DNA of 64,000 nucleotides from JAWLAT01 sp041395325 (GCA_041395325.1 JAWLAT010000016.1:46511-110510); one strand, 5' to 3'. Positions 17,876-25,513 are shown, counted from the stretch's first letter. A program made the numbers and translations. Notes: a model not told the origin generated them from the sequence alone.

Positions 17876-18133
17876 TCACGGCACATCCAACTCAGCGAAA
17901 ATCCTGGGCTCTTGAGGTAGATCGCCAAGGGCACTTAGAAACCGATTTGCCGATTCCGCGCTTGGTAGCCGAATGCTCGCACCCTCGGCCGACAGAGCAT
18001 CATCCACGACCCGTTTCGCTTCGAGCAGTCCGCAATCGAGTTCTTTCTGGACCAGTTTCACTACAGCGACGGTCCCGACGCTCATGCCGAACAAGTATTG
18101 CCCTTCGATCCGAAGGCGAACTGAATGGGTCAT
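17876..18133 (-). CDS. Cassette 5: ribosomal protein bL12 C-domain-like protein
   Basis: 85 residues from ATG 18133, placed just inside the cassette boundary (GTTGGGC at 18140-18146). The middle, VAVVKLVQKELDCGLLEAKR then VVDDA, follows the KIxVIKxVRExTGLGLKEAKxLV pattern of the bL12 (L7/L12) C-terminal domain; the remainder (LPSAESANRFLSALGDL) fits its last helix. It lacks the bL12 N-terminal dimerisation domain. Such stand-alone domains occur in bacteria and their role is not established. Confidence 0.7.
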   Translation of the reverse strand: MTHSVRLRIEGQYLFGMSVGTVAVVKLVQKELDCGLLEAKRVVDDALSAEGASIRLPSAESANRFLSALGDLPQEPRIFAELDVP

Positions 18134-18139
18134 GTAGCC

Positions 18140-18199
18140 GCCCAACGAACTGCTTCAGCCGTGCGAGATTCGCACGTCGGCTGCAAGGAATTGTTACCA
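18140..18199 (-). repeat. attC site of cassette 6 (60-bp family)
   Basis: Near-canonical site: cores TGGTAAC and GTTGGGC on the cassette strand, arms CAGCCGACGTGCGA and TCGCACGGCTGAAG pairing around ATC. Confidence 0.9.
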
Positions 18200-18203
18200 G
18201 GGT

Positions 18204-18728
18204 TCATAAGACTTCAATCGTGTTCAGCGGTAGCGAGATCCCACGCTCCAGTTTCGGGAACAATTGGTACAGGAGTTCGGGATGCTTTCTAAGACCTGCC
18301 CCGTCGAGGTACTTCCAATCTCCAGTGCCGACGCGACGGATCGCCATCATAAAAGTAGTGCTCTTAACCTTCTGTCCTTGCACTTCCATCACCGAGACTC
18401 GCGGCACAAAGCACAGTTCTTCATCACCAGCCGTATAGGTTTGCGTCGGAGTGCCGACTTCGGCGCTAATAAACTTGACACCGGCTTGCCGAAGTTGCTC
18501 GACCGCCTGGTGCGTAGCCTTCGCAAAGGCTTCTTGACCCCCAACAAGATCATGCAGCGAGGGATGGGTACGCGCGATTAACACCTCCGCGTCCCCGTGC
18601 TCGAAGGACGTCGCAATTGTGGCAACTTCTGCTCGCAGACTGTCGGCTTCGGCCACACTCAATGTCCCAGCAAACGCGGGAATCGCAAACCAACAGCAGA
18701 GCGCGAGCGCAAGTCCTGTGTCTCTCAT
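18204..18728 (-). CDS. Cassette 6: exported hypothetical protein
   Basis: 174 residues with AGGAGA eight bases before ATG 18728. A signal peptide (RDTGLALALCCWFAIPAFA, cut after AFA) is followed by an alpha+beta domain with helix SVAEADSLRAEVATIATSF and strands such as FVPRVSVMEVQGQKVKS, broadly like NTF2/lipocalin-type exported proteins. Family not identified. Stop lies four bases from the attC core. Confidence 0.75.
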   Translation of the reverse strand: MRDTGLALALCCWFAIPAFAGTLSVAEADSLRAEVATIATSFEHGDAEVLIARTHPSLHDLVGGQEAFAKATHQAVEQLRQAGVKFISAEVGTPTQTYTAGDEELCFVPRVSVMEVQGQKVKSTTFMMAIRRVGTGDWKYLDGAGLRKHPELLYQLFPKLERGISLPLNTIEVL

Positions 18729-18736
18729 ATGTCTCC

Positions 18737-18825
18737 TGCTAACGCTGAGCTAGGCGGCTACCGCGCCGCAATGACTGGATCATAGCGAGCAACTCGCCGG
18801 TGTCCGCTTGAGCATCCTGCTGGGC
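18737..18825 (-). repeat. attC site of cassette 7 (90-bp family), overlapped by the gene
   Basis: Cores GTTAGCA (18737-18743) and GCCCAGC (18819-18825) on the cassette strand; internal GATCATAGCGAG block shared with the 90-bp family. The reading frame of cassette 7 continues through almost the entire site and stops inside the terminal core. Confidence 0.78.
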
Positions 18826-19272
18826 CATTGACACCCATTTCCCTTCGCGTCCCACGACTGTCCAAGAACCCTCGATCCTAGACATTGTGAAGATCTCGGC
18901 AGTTCCGTGCCTACCGTTTACGTAAGTAGTAAATGTCAGTTGCAGTAGGTCCTCGGAGTACATCCGAAGCCCAGACAGCCCGTAGAAAACGGCGTCTCTG
19001 CCGGTCGCTGCGTGCGTGCCGCCTTCTAACACGTTGGAGGCCGCGGAGCACTCCGATGCAACCACTAGCAGGCGGTCTGTTTCGATGCTCGATTTCACGC
19101 TCTCTTCAGGATCCTCACCATTCACACGAAGGCAGATCACAACTGAGCTGGGTTCTTTCGGAACAACAGCCCTGAATGCCGCAATCTGAATTCTAGCGGG
19201 AATCGGCTCCCATTGCGAAAACGCACTCTGACTGACCGCCACTAAAATCAACGCCGCAAACTTACGCAACAT
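18739..19272 (-). CDS. Cassette 7: exported protein whose frame runs through its attC
   Basis: 177 residues from ATG 19272. Signal peptide LRKFAALILVAVSQSAFSQ, then a beta-rich domain (SSVVICLRVNGEDPEES, LQLTFTTYVNGRHGTAEIF, GSWTVVGREGKWVSM). The last 28 or so residues (QADTGELLAMIQSLRRG and on) are encoded by the attC hairpin itself and the stop falls in the recombination core. So the C-terminal tail is a translated attC. An in-frame upstream extension to 19458 passes through the neighbouring attC and is rejected. Function unknown. Confidence 0.72.
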   Translation of the reverse strand: MLRKFAALILVAVSQSAFSQWEPIPARIQIAAFRAVVPKEPSSVVICLRVNGEDPEESVKSSIETDRLLVVASECSAASNVLEGGTHAATGRDAVFYGLSGLRMYSEDLLQLTFTTYVNGRHGTAEIFTMSRIEGSWTVVGREGKWVSMAQQDAQADTGELLAMIQSLRRGSRLAQR

Positions 19273-19277
19273 CACCG

Positions 19278-19337
19278 GCCCAGCGCCTGAAGTAAGCCGC
19301 GCCGCAAAGCGGCGTCGGTTTGAATGAATTGTTAGGA
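19278..19337 (-). repeat. attC site of cassette 8 (60-bp family)
   Basis: Cores TCCTAAC (contains the TAA stop of the gene) and GCTGGGC (one change from GTTRRRY). Arms AACCGACGCCGC and GCGGCGCGGCTT pair around TTT. Nearly identical to 20675. Confidence 0.88.
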
Positions 19338-19628
19338 CGTCGTTACATAGACGTGCTGCGACCAGAGCCCACCGGACTTTTTGTACCAAATATACAGACC
19401 ACGCTTCTCGCCCTCCCGGTACTCGCCGAACTCCTTGAGGTTGCCATTGTCCCACCAAGACTCGTACCTGCCATGTTTAATCCCGTTTCGGAAATGTGCT
19501 CTGAGCGTAATTTGCCCAGAGCTATTCCATTGCTCTAGAAGGCCGTTTGGTACCCCATCGATCAACTCAATGCGGCTGTGAACCTTTCCAGACGCGTAGT
19601 GCAATTCCTCGATGGTAATAGCTGGCAT
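19332..19628 (-). CDS. Cassette 8: MORN/YwqK-like repeat protein
   Basis: 98 residues. Repeated blocks GVPNGLLEQWNSSGQI, NGIKHGRYESWWDNGNL and EGEKRGLYIWYKKSGGL follow the G-x-x-x-G-x-(W/Y)-x-x-(W/Y)-x-x-(N/S)-G pattern of MORN-type repeats found in YwqK-family antitoxin or immunity-like proteins. No partner toxin is visible; an orphan immunity role is one possibility. The stop codon TAA is part of the attC core CCTAAC. Confidence 0.78.
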   Translation of the reverse strand: MPAITIEELHYASGKVHSRIELIDGVPNGLLEQWNSSGQITLRAHFRNGIKHGRYESWWDNGNLKEFGEYREGEKRGLYIWYKKSGGLWSQHVYVTTS

Positions 19629-19636
19629 GGTGCGCG

Positions 19637-19726
19637 CCCTAACACCGCGTTGAGCGGCCGATGGCCGACATCATCTCAGGAAACATCGAAGCACTTCCCA
19701 TCGGTCGCTCTAATGCATAGTTAGAC
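19637..19726 (-). repeat. attC site of cassette 9 (about 90 bp, distinct sequence)
   Basis: Cores GTTAGGG and GTCTAAC on the cassette strand. The outer arms GAGCGGCCGATGG and CCATCGGTCGCTC are nearly perfect inverted repeats enclosing a variable middle. Sequence differs from the other 90-bp sites, suggesting an independent origin. Confidence 0.82.
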
Positions 19727-20233
19727 TCATTCTCCCGCCTCGCAACCCTTCTCGATGATGGGCTTCAGGTAGCTATCGAGTGTCTTCGCGTCTTGCTGTT
19801 TCACCAGGGTATCGAAGTAATCAATCGAGGCTTCGGGGTGCGTGGACAGGATGCTTCGGTATGCATTCAAGGAACTTCGGACGCCCGCAGCTTGCACGGC
19901 AATCGTGTCTGCTTTTAGCGTAGGATTTTCAATCTGAAACGCAGCGTTTCCGAATATCATCTGCGTCAGAAGGGTGCTGCCAAATGGCACCTCCTCGCCA
20001 GGAACTGGGCCCAGAACGTCGCAGATAGTCACAGTGACTGAGCTACTCTCACTCGCCCAATCAATCAACCAGGTCCGGATGGCCTTGTCAGAGTCTGAGA
20101 ATGGGTCGGCCTCAAGCTGCCGCGTCAGCCGTACGAACTTGGATTCACTCGACTCTTCTTCAATTTGCGCGGGCTCCTCGGCTGCACCAAGAATCGCCGC
20201 GAGGAATGCTGCTGCCACCACTGCGTTTGGCAT
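19727..20233 (-). CDS. Cassette 9: exported hypothetical protein
   Basis: 168 residues with GAGAGG about 6 bases before ATG 20233. Signal peptide PNAVVAAAFLAAILGAA, then a helical, acidic domain (ESSESKFVRLTRQLEADPF, TLVKQQDAKTLDSYLKPII). Two cysteines (TICDVLG, KGCEAGE) could form a disulphide in the periplasm. No family recognised. The stop is adjacent to the attC core GTTAGAC. Confidence 0.75.
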   Translation of the reverse strand: MPNAVVAAAFLAAILGAAEEPAQIEEESSESKFVRLTRQLEADPFSDSDKAIRTWLIDWASESSSVTVTICDVLGPVPGEEVPFGSTLLTQMIFGNAAFQIENPTLKADTIAVQAAGVRSSLNAYRSILSTHPEASIDYFDTLVKQQDAKTLDSYLKPIIEKGCEAGE

Positions 20234-20255
20234 TTACCTCTCCGTCTCGTAATGA

Positions 20256-20345
20256 GTCTAACGACTAGGTAGCGCACTGCCGTGCGGGAACAACTGGATC
20301 ATCGCAAGGAACTCTCCGGCAGTCGCGTTGACCGTTTGGTTATGC
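20256..20345 (-). repeat. attC site of cassette 10 (90-bp family)
   Basis: Cores GCATAAC (20339-20345) and GTTAGAC (20256-20262) on the cassette strand, exactly 90 bp end to end. Arms GACTGCCGGAGAG / CCCGCACGGCAGTGCGC and the GATGATCCAGTTGTT block shared with 17759. Confidence 0.9.
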
Positions 20346-20363
20346 GCTCTTTGCATGATCAGA

Positions 20364-20678
20364 CTATTGCCACCCAAATGGAACTCGCCAAACGTGAACT
20401 AACCGAACGGGGTCCTTTCCGACCGTTTTGAAGTTATAGGATCCACCGGGTAAGGTGTGATGCTCTCCGGCCGAAGCGCACACTGATACATTCCGAAATT
20501 CGAACTCGCACGCACCTTCCAGCACGACAAGAAGGCCATAACGCATGGCGCCTCCAAAACTAACGCCAGGCCCGTAGCAGGTAGCTGACACGCGGAAGTA
20601 CGGCGCGGGATAAAGTTCGCGGAGTGTTTCCAGACTCGGGACGTCCGGCAAGAGCCAACCATCACTCGTGCCCGGCAT
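20364..20678 (-). CDS. Cassette 10: cupin-like protein with start codon in the recombination core
   Basis: 104 residues. The ATG at 20678-20676 lies inside the GTTATGC recombination core that begins the cassette. The frame extends further upstream through the neighbouring attC, which is not thought to be translated. The pattern LYPAPYFRVSATCYGPGVSF then YGLLVVLEGACEFEF and AGEHHTLPGGSYNFKTVG resembles a single cupin barrel, although the metal-binding histidines are only partly present. There is no own leader, so translation must be leaderless or depend on the upstream cassette's attC. Confidence 0.68.
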   Translation of the reverse strand: MPGTSDGWLLPDVPSLETLRELYPAPYFRVSATCYGPGVSFGGAMRYGLLVVLEGACEFEFRNVSVCASAGEHHTLPGGSYNFKTVGKDPVRLVHVWRVPFGWQ

Positions 20679-20734
20679 AACGTTTGAAGTAAGCCGCGCC
20701 GCGATGCGGCGTCGGCTTGAACGAATTGTCAAAC
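20675..20734 (-). repeat. attC site of cassette 11 (60-bp family)
   Basis: Cores GTTTGAC (contains the TGA stop of cassette 11) and GTTATGC (contains the ATG of cassette 10). Arms AAGCCGACGCCGC and GCGGCGCGGCTT pair around ATC. Confidence 0.9.
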
Positions 20735-21301
20735 CTGACGGTACATGACGTCTGTGCGCAACACATACTTGGTGCCTTCTTCCACCAGTTCCTCCTCGTG
20801 CGTTCTCTCATGCAGGAAAAATAATGCCATTCCGACCTCCGGCTCAACAACGGTCTCGTTTTCCGAACCCACGAACCAAAAGCGAGTGCGACCGCCGACG
20901 AATCCAGCGTTGAGGTAGACCATCAGCGTCCACCAACTTTCATCACCCTTCCCTCGGCGAAATGAGCCATCCTGATGCTTCCGAAATACTTGGCCGGGCT
21001 TATAGCGATAAAAGCCGAATCTCTCATTTACTCCGTAGGCATGCCACTTACCAAACGACGGCGGCACAAATTCTCTGCATCTATGCCACCAATCATCCGC
21101 AAGCAGGGGATCATCCCACAATATCCGATCGTTGTTTCGTATATTCTTGACTACCACCTGACCGAAGGCGGTGGAAATTGCTGCTTCTTCGAACCCATGA
21201 GACTCGCTCTTGGCGATCATCTCTTCACATTCTTTCCGTGAAAGAAACTCCTTCACCATGAAGATGTCGGTTCTCTCACCTATGGCGAGCTTTTTGGGCA
21301 T
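20729..21301 (-). CDS. Cassette 11: 2OG-Fe(II) oxygenase (prolyl 4-hydroxylase-like)
   Basis: 190 residues from ATG 21301, just inside the GTTAGAC boundary at 21308-21314. Visible features of a 2-oxoglutarate/Fe(II) dioxygenase jelly roll: NERFGFYRYKPGQVFRKHQD (HxD metal ligands), LMVYLNAGFVGGRTRF, and the distal H with a basic residue in LFFLHERTHEEELVEEGTKY. Related cellular enzymes hydroxylate proteins or small molecules; the substrate here is unknown. A longer frame to 21379 reads back through the boundary site and is rejected. It is the array member farthest from the Calx-beta gene. Confidence 0.85.
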   Translation of the reverse strand: MPKKLAIGERTDIFMVKEFLSRKECEEMIAKSESHGFEEAAISTAFGQVVVKNIRNNDRILWDDPLLADDWWHRCREFVPPSFGKWHAYGVNERFGFYRYKPGQVFRKHQDGSFRRGKGDESWWTLMVYLNAGFVGGRTRFWFVGSENETVVEPEVGMALFFLHERTHEEELVEEGTKYVLRTDVMYRQV

Positions 21302-21307
21302 GGTCAG

Positions 21308-21406
21308 GTCTAACAGTAAGTCGACGGCGATTCCTCGTGTTTCAACGCGGCGAATTGCCGGATATTGCTCATCGTGCACTGGAGCATGGCCGTGTCAGTG
21401 TTGACC
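21308..21406 (-). repeat. Array boundary: degenerate attC or possible attI
   Basis: A good GTTAGAC core (21308-21314, minus strand) precedes cassette 11. About 90 bases further on, GTTGACC (21400-21406) and weakly matching arms could be the other end of a decayed attC. Absence of strong symmetry would also fit an attI. The two cannot be separated from the sequence alone. Confidence 0.4.
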
Positions 21407-21592
21407 GCGCGGAACCGCTCTGGAGTGTGCAGCCACACGGCTTGTCAGACAAGGGACGCGGATTGCCAGAGACTTTGGAGCCACCCTCCTCCTCTCCCGG
21501 GACACGCAAACACCTGGAAGCAGATAAATCCGCCTCAAACCGACGCCACTTGCCGGCAGACACTCCCCAAGTCATGCGGCAGGCTGATCACC

Positions 21593-22623
21593 ATGACTAC
21601 CGCCCGCTCCGCCATCGCGCCGCTCGGCTCGGCTGGCTACTACCACTGTGTCAGTCGCTGCGTCCGTCGTGCGTGGTTGTGTGGAACGGATCGGCTGACC
21701 GGCAAGTGCTACGACCATCGCCGCGACTGGGTCGTGACGCGGGTGACCGAACTGGCTTCGATCTTTGGCGTCCGTGTCCTGGCCTACGCGGCCATGTCCA
21801 ATCATCTGCATTTGGCCCTGGAGTTCAGCCCGGCCTGGGTCGAGGGCTGGACCGATGTCGAATGCCTGGAGCGCTGGCAGCGGCTGTATTGCCCGGCTGA
21901 CTACTCGGAGCAGCAAAGGATCAACCGCCTCACCGCGTGGCTTTGCCAGCCCGAACGCATCGCGCAAATTCGGGTTCGACTGGCCTCGGTCAGCGAGTTC
22001 ATGAAGTGCTTGAACGAACACATCGCTCGAATGGCCAACCAGGAGGACGGCTGCACCGGTCGCTTCTGGGAAGGACGCTTCAAGTGTCAGCGGCTGCTGG
22101 ATGAACAGGCCGTGCTGTCGGCCATGGTGTATGTGGATCTGAACCCGATCCGTGCGGCCATGGCGACCGATCTGGAAACCAGCGACTACACCTCGATCCA
22201 GCAACGGCTGCGTGAGACCGCCGAGCGACTGGGTGATGTCGACAAGCTGTTGCAACCGGTCGCTGGTGTACCGGGCGAACTTGCGTTGGGAGTCTCGGTG
22301 CGCCACTGACCTCGGACTAGTCGACTGGACGGACGAATCATGCATCCGTCCAAGCGCGGGGAAAATGGACGGGTGCACCTTCGGTGCTGGGGTATTGGGG
22401 ATTCGCGACAAGGCGAGCAACACCAGCGTTGCTGGATCGGTTCGAAGTCTCCGATCGCGCCTGGACCCACCAGGTCAAAGGCATCGAATCGAACTACTAC
22501 CGAGTGATCGGCGCCGCCGAACGGATCCTTTCCTACGCCGAGGAGATCGGTCAGCAGTGGCTGCAGGGCATCGGCGTCGCCCGGTTGCTCAACGAACGAC
22601 GGACCAAGCCCAATCCGGCGTGA
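21593..22623 (+). pseudogene. REP-associated tyrosine transposase (RAYT, Y1/HUH), C-terminally frameshifted
   Basis: An ATG at 21593 opens 238 continuous residues: GSAGYYHCVSRCVRRAWLC, the HUH motif in AAMSNHLHLALEF, GCTGRFWEGRFKCQRLLDE, and the catalytic-Tyr helix AVLSAMVYVDLNPIRAAM. The frame closes at 22309. The usual C-terminal tail continues in three other frames: LVDWT, then GRIMHPSKRGE, then APSVLGYWGFATRRATPALL and IGQQWLQGIGVARLL to 22623. At least two or three indels around 22300-22370 therefore broke the gene. RAYTs are domesticated IS200-like enzymes linked to REP palindromes. The catalytic core could still fold. Confidence 0.82.
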
Positions 22624-22811
22624 TCAAAGCGATATAGAGCGACGCCGACAGTGATCGGCGGCTACGCCGTGCGCCATATCAGGTATTTCACGACGTCAGC
22701 GGCGATTGGTCACAGATTGGCCGAAACGACCCTCACCAACCTCAAAACGCCGCCCAATCGAGAGGCACTCGCATCAAAGCCCATTTGTCTCCAGCAAGTT
22801 TGGGTGATGAG

Positions 22812-22901
22812 ATGGACGCCTCCTCATCGAACGGCGTCGTAGTGCGCCAGACTGGAATCCCCGGCGAGGGACTACCAGTCGCAAAATGAGGAGACGTCCA
22901 T
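22812..22901 (+). promoter_or_regulatory. Inverted repeat that can sequester the IS110-type transposase start
   Basis: ATGGACGCCTCCTCAT at 22812-22827 and ATGAGGAGACGTCCAT at 22886-22901 pair at 15 of 16 positions. The right arm contains the ribosome binding site (GAGGAG) and the first two bases of the ATG at 22900. Read-through transcripts from outside would thus be folded and poorly translated, a known way for IS elements to limit transposase. The 58-base loop also makes this segment a candidate for part of the element's non-coding end. Confidence 0.6.
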
Positions 22902-23949
22902 GCTGAAGATTAAGGTGCTCGGGCTCGATCTGGCAAAGCGTGTGGTGCAGGCGTGCGTGCTCGATGAGCACGACAAGGTCAAGAAGAACGCCAAGCTCAC
23001 ACCAGCCAAGACGGCACAGCTGCTGGCCAACACGGCACCGACCGTGGTGGCGATGGAGGCCTGCAGCATGGCGCACTATTGGGGCCGGCTGGCGCAGTCA
23101 CATGGTCACGAAGTGCGGCTGATCCCACCGCAGTACGTCAAGGCCTTCCGTCGCGTGCACAAGAGCGATGCCCACGACGCATTGGCGATCTGCGAAGCGG
23201 CGTTGCGTCCGGGCATCCACACGGTTCCGGTGAAATCGATCGAGCAGCAGGATCTGGCCATGCTGGTGTCGGTGCGCGATGCGCTGATCGTTGAACGGAG
23301 CGCCAAGTCGAACCAGATCCGCGGCATCGGCCGGGAGTTCGGTTTGCACTTCGGCAAGGGCATCGAAGCGCTGCTGATCGACATCAGTCAGCTGTCGGTG
23401 CAGTCAGAACTGCATTCGGCGCAGACCGCGCTGATCCTGGGTCAGCTGGCGCAGGACCTGGTGCGCATCAACCAGCGGGTCAGCGAAACCGAGCAGGTCT
23501 TGGTCGAGCTGGCTCGGCGCTACCGGGCCTACGAGCGGCTGCAGCAGATTCCTGGCATCGGGCCCGTCATTTCGGCCTCGCTGATCGCCAAGGCTGGTGA
23601 TGGCCAGCAGTTCAAGAACGGCAGGCAGATGTCAGCCTGGGTGGGACTGGTGCCCCGGCAGAACGGCACCGGCGGCAAGGTGCAGCTGGGCCACATCACC
23701 AAGAACGGTGACCGCTACTTGAGGCGCCAGCTGATCCACGGCGCCAGAACGGTGATTCGCTGGCTGGATCGGCAAGAAGGGCCGATGCGGAGCTGGCTCG
23801 AAGGGCTGGTGCAGCGTCGCGGCCCCAAGCGCGCGATCGTGGCCTACGCCAACAAGCTGACCCGATTGGCCTGGCGGGCATTGGCCTTCGATGAGCCCTT
23901 CGACCTCGCGCGGGCCTTCGGTGCCGACGCGAAGGCATGCGCGGGCTGA
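22900..23949 (+). CDS. IS110-family (IS1111-type) transposase
   Basis: 349 residues, apparently intact. The N-terminal RuvC-like DEDD domain has LGLDLAKRVVQACVLDEHD, VVAMEACSMAHYWGR and KSDAHDALAICEAALRP with VPVKSIEQQD. The C-terminal Tnp_20 domain has LQQIPGIGPVISASLIAK, MSAWVGLVPRQNGTGGK and NGDRYLRRQLIHGAR. These enzymes act with a bridge RNA from the element's non-coding end. In IS1111-type members that RNA is on the 3' side, where 23950-24159 has a CGAGCTACCAGCTCG hairpin. Element termini could not be fixed because the family has no terminal inverted repeats. Some IS1111 relatives insert specifically into integron attC sites. Confidence 0.9.
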   Translation: MLKIKVLGLDLAKRVVQACVLDEHDKVKKNAKLTPAKTAQLLANTAPTVVAMEACSMAHYWGRLAQSHGHEVRLIPPQYVKAFRRVHKSDAHDALAICEAALRPGIHTVPVKSIEQQDLAMLVSVRDALIVERSAKSNQIRGIGREFGLHFGKGIEALLIDISQLSVQSELHSAQTALILGQLAQDLVRINQRVSETEQVLVELARRYRAYERLQQIPGIGPVISASLIAKAGDGQQFKNGRQMSAWVGLVPRQNGTGGKVQLGHITKNGDRYLRRQLIHGARTVIRWLDRQEGPMRSWLEGLVQRRGPKRAIVAYANKLTRLAWRALAFDEPFDLARAFGADAKACAG

Positions 23950-24159
23950 GTACCCAACCATCCACCGAATAGACAGCGACTGGCGATAAACAACCCATTT
24001 GTTACACAAGGAGCCCCACCGCGAACTCCATTGCACTGGTGAAGCAACGGTCATCCGACCTGGCGGGAACCTGACTCGAGGACACGAGCTACCAGCTCGT
24101 TTGGGTGTATAGGCCGCCAGGACCCGGATCTCACCATGGCGCGGGCGCAAAGAGCCGCC

Positions 24160-25437
24160 TGAACCGCGCCTTTCGGAGGCTCCAACCTTTGAGAGGATGG
24201 AGCGATGAAGAAGTCGGAACACTACTCACCTGAGACTAAGATCGGCGGTTCGGCTGGTGCGCGAGCACCGTGGCACTACGACTCGGAATGGGCAGCGATC
24301 TGCTCGATTGCCGGAAGATCGGCTGCGGCTGAAACGCTGCGGCGTTGGCTGCGACAGGACGAGCAGGACGCCGGCGAGCGAGCTGGGCAGACCACTGCGG
24401 AGCGCGAGCGGATCAAGCAGCTCGAACGTGAGAACCGCGAGCTGCGCCAAGCAAACGAGATCCTGCGCAAGGCCAGTGCGTTTTTTACCAGGCGGAGCTC
24501 GACCGCCGGTTCGTTCTGACGGCGTTCGTTGACGGACACCGCGAGGTTTACGGAGTCAGCCGATCTGTCGGCAGTTGCAGATCGCTCCGTCGACCTACTA
24601 CGAGGATCTGGCCAAGCGTCGCGACCCGTCGTTGCGTTGCCAGCGCCCAGCGCGACGAAGTGCTGAGCGTGGCCATTCGGCGCGTCTTTGACGAGAACCT
24701 GCAGGTTTATGGCGCGCGCAAGGTATGGAAACAGAGCTGCGCGACAGATCAGCACGGCGCGTACGGTCGAGCGACTGATGAGGCGGCTGGGGCTGGCTGA
24801 GCGGTCCGCGGGAAGGGTGTCCGAACCACCATCAGCCAGAGCGCAACCCTGCCCGCTGGACAAAGTCAATCGGCAGTTCCATGCCGACCGGCCGAACCAG
24901 TTGTGGGTCGCGGATTTCACCTATGTTTCGACCTTGCAGGGTTTCGTCTACGTGGCCTTCGTCATCGATGTCTATGCACGGCGCATGTTGACTGGAAGGT
25001 ATCGCGCTCACCCAACACTGATCTGGTGATGGCCGCGCTGGAACAGGCGCTATGGTCGCGCAAGCCCGACCGAACAGCCTGATTCACCACAGATCGTGGC
25101 GCAGTACCTATCGATCCGCTACAGCGAGCGTCTCTCCGAGGCGGGCATCGGAACCGTCTGCAGCAGCGTCGGCGATTCCTACGACAACGCCATGGCCGAG
25201 TCGATCATTGGGCTGTTCAAGACTGAAGTGATCGCAAAGCAAAGCTGGCGCAACCTGGAAACGGTCGAATGGGCCACCCTGAACTGGACCCACTGGTACA
25301 ACCACAAGCGCCTGATGGGGCCAATCGGTGACATCCCACCGGCAGAGTTCGAAGCCAACTACTATCAGCAACCGAGTCAGGTCGTCGAGGCGGCATGACT
25401 CACAACCCGGAGTCTCCGGAGAACCCGGGGCGGTTCA
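24160..25437 (+). mobile_element. IS3-family insertion sequence, copy 2 (strongly decayed)
   Basis: The right end (25409-25437) is the same 29-bp repeat as copy 1 with one or two changes. The left end (24160-24183) lacks about 5 bases of the repeat. No direct duplication is seen (CGCC left, CAAC right), so one end was deleted or rearranged. It is inserted in or next to a plus-strand integron cassette whose tail and attC follow at 25438-25566. Confidence 0.88.
24205..25398 (+). pseudogene. IS3-family transposase, multiply frameshifted
   Basis: Reads KKSEHYSPETK, SEWAAICSIAGR, LRRWLRQDEQDAGERAGQTT, then orfB pieces. Most single-base deletions fall in homopolymer or repeated bases, for example near 24240, 24330, 24490, 24730, 25020 and 25090. 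The DDE core survives in pieces: VADFTYVSTLQGFVYVAFVI and SYDNAMAESIIGLFKTEVI up to the stop at 25398. Damage is heavier than in copy 1 and mostly at different positions. Confidence 0.88.
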
Positions 25438-25513
25438 CAACGATGCGTCGAACGAAGTGCTCAAAATTGGCCTGAACCGTTGCGGAGTCAAGGATCATTT
25501 CGTAGGCGCATAA
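25438..25513 (+). pseudogene. 3' fragment of a plus-strand integron cassette gene
   Basis: Only about 25 codons remain right of the IS3 copy: NDASNEVLKIGLNRCGVKD then HFVGA and TAA. The stop is formed by the attC core GCATAAC, exactly as in genuine cassettes. The 5' part is missing, presumably displaced by the IS element. Orientation is opposite to the eleven-gene array. Confidence 0.6.

Larger units (their letters stand above)
16000..21314 (-). mobile_element. Integron gene-cassette array without an integrase (CALIN-like)
   Basis: Eleven short minus-strand genes are each followed, on their 3' side, by an attC-like hairpin bounded by a RYYYAAC-type and a GTTRRRY-type core. Two related hairpin families recur: about 60 bp (16000, 18140, 19278, 20675) and about 90 bp (16522, 17759, 18737, 20256), with three more of individual sequence. 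Cassette starts lie within a few to some tens of bases of the preceding core site. No tyrosine recombinase resembling IntI is present anywhere in the window. The end where attI/intI would be expected (right of 21314) holds only transposon remains. A twelfth attC lies at 25508-25566. Confidence 0.88.

Noticed and set aside
21337..21592. Possible integron integrase remnant beside the array boundary
   Set aside because: Translated frames show no tyrosine-recombinase motif (no R..H.R..Y pattern or the IntI-specific insertion).
22779..24000. CCCATTTGT present on both sides of the IS110-type gene as a possible target duplication
   Set aside because: Nine bases could recur by chance, IS110-type elements generally do not make duplications of this kind, and the element ends are undefined.
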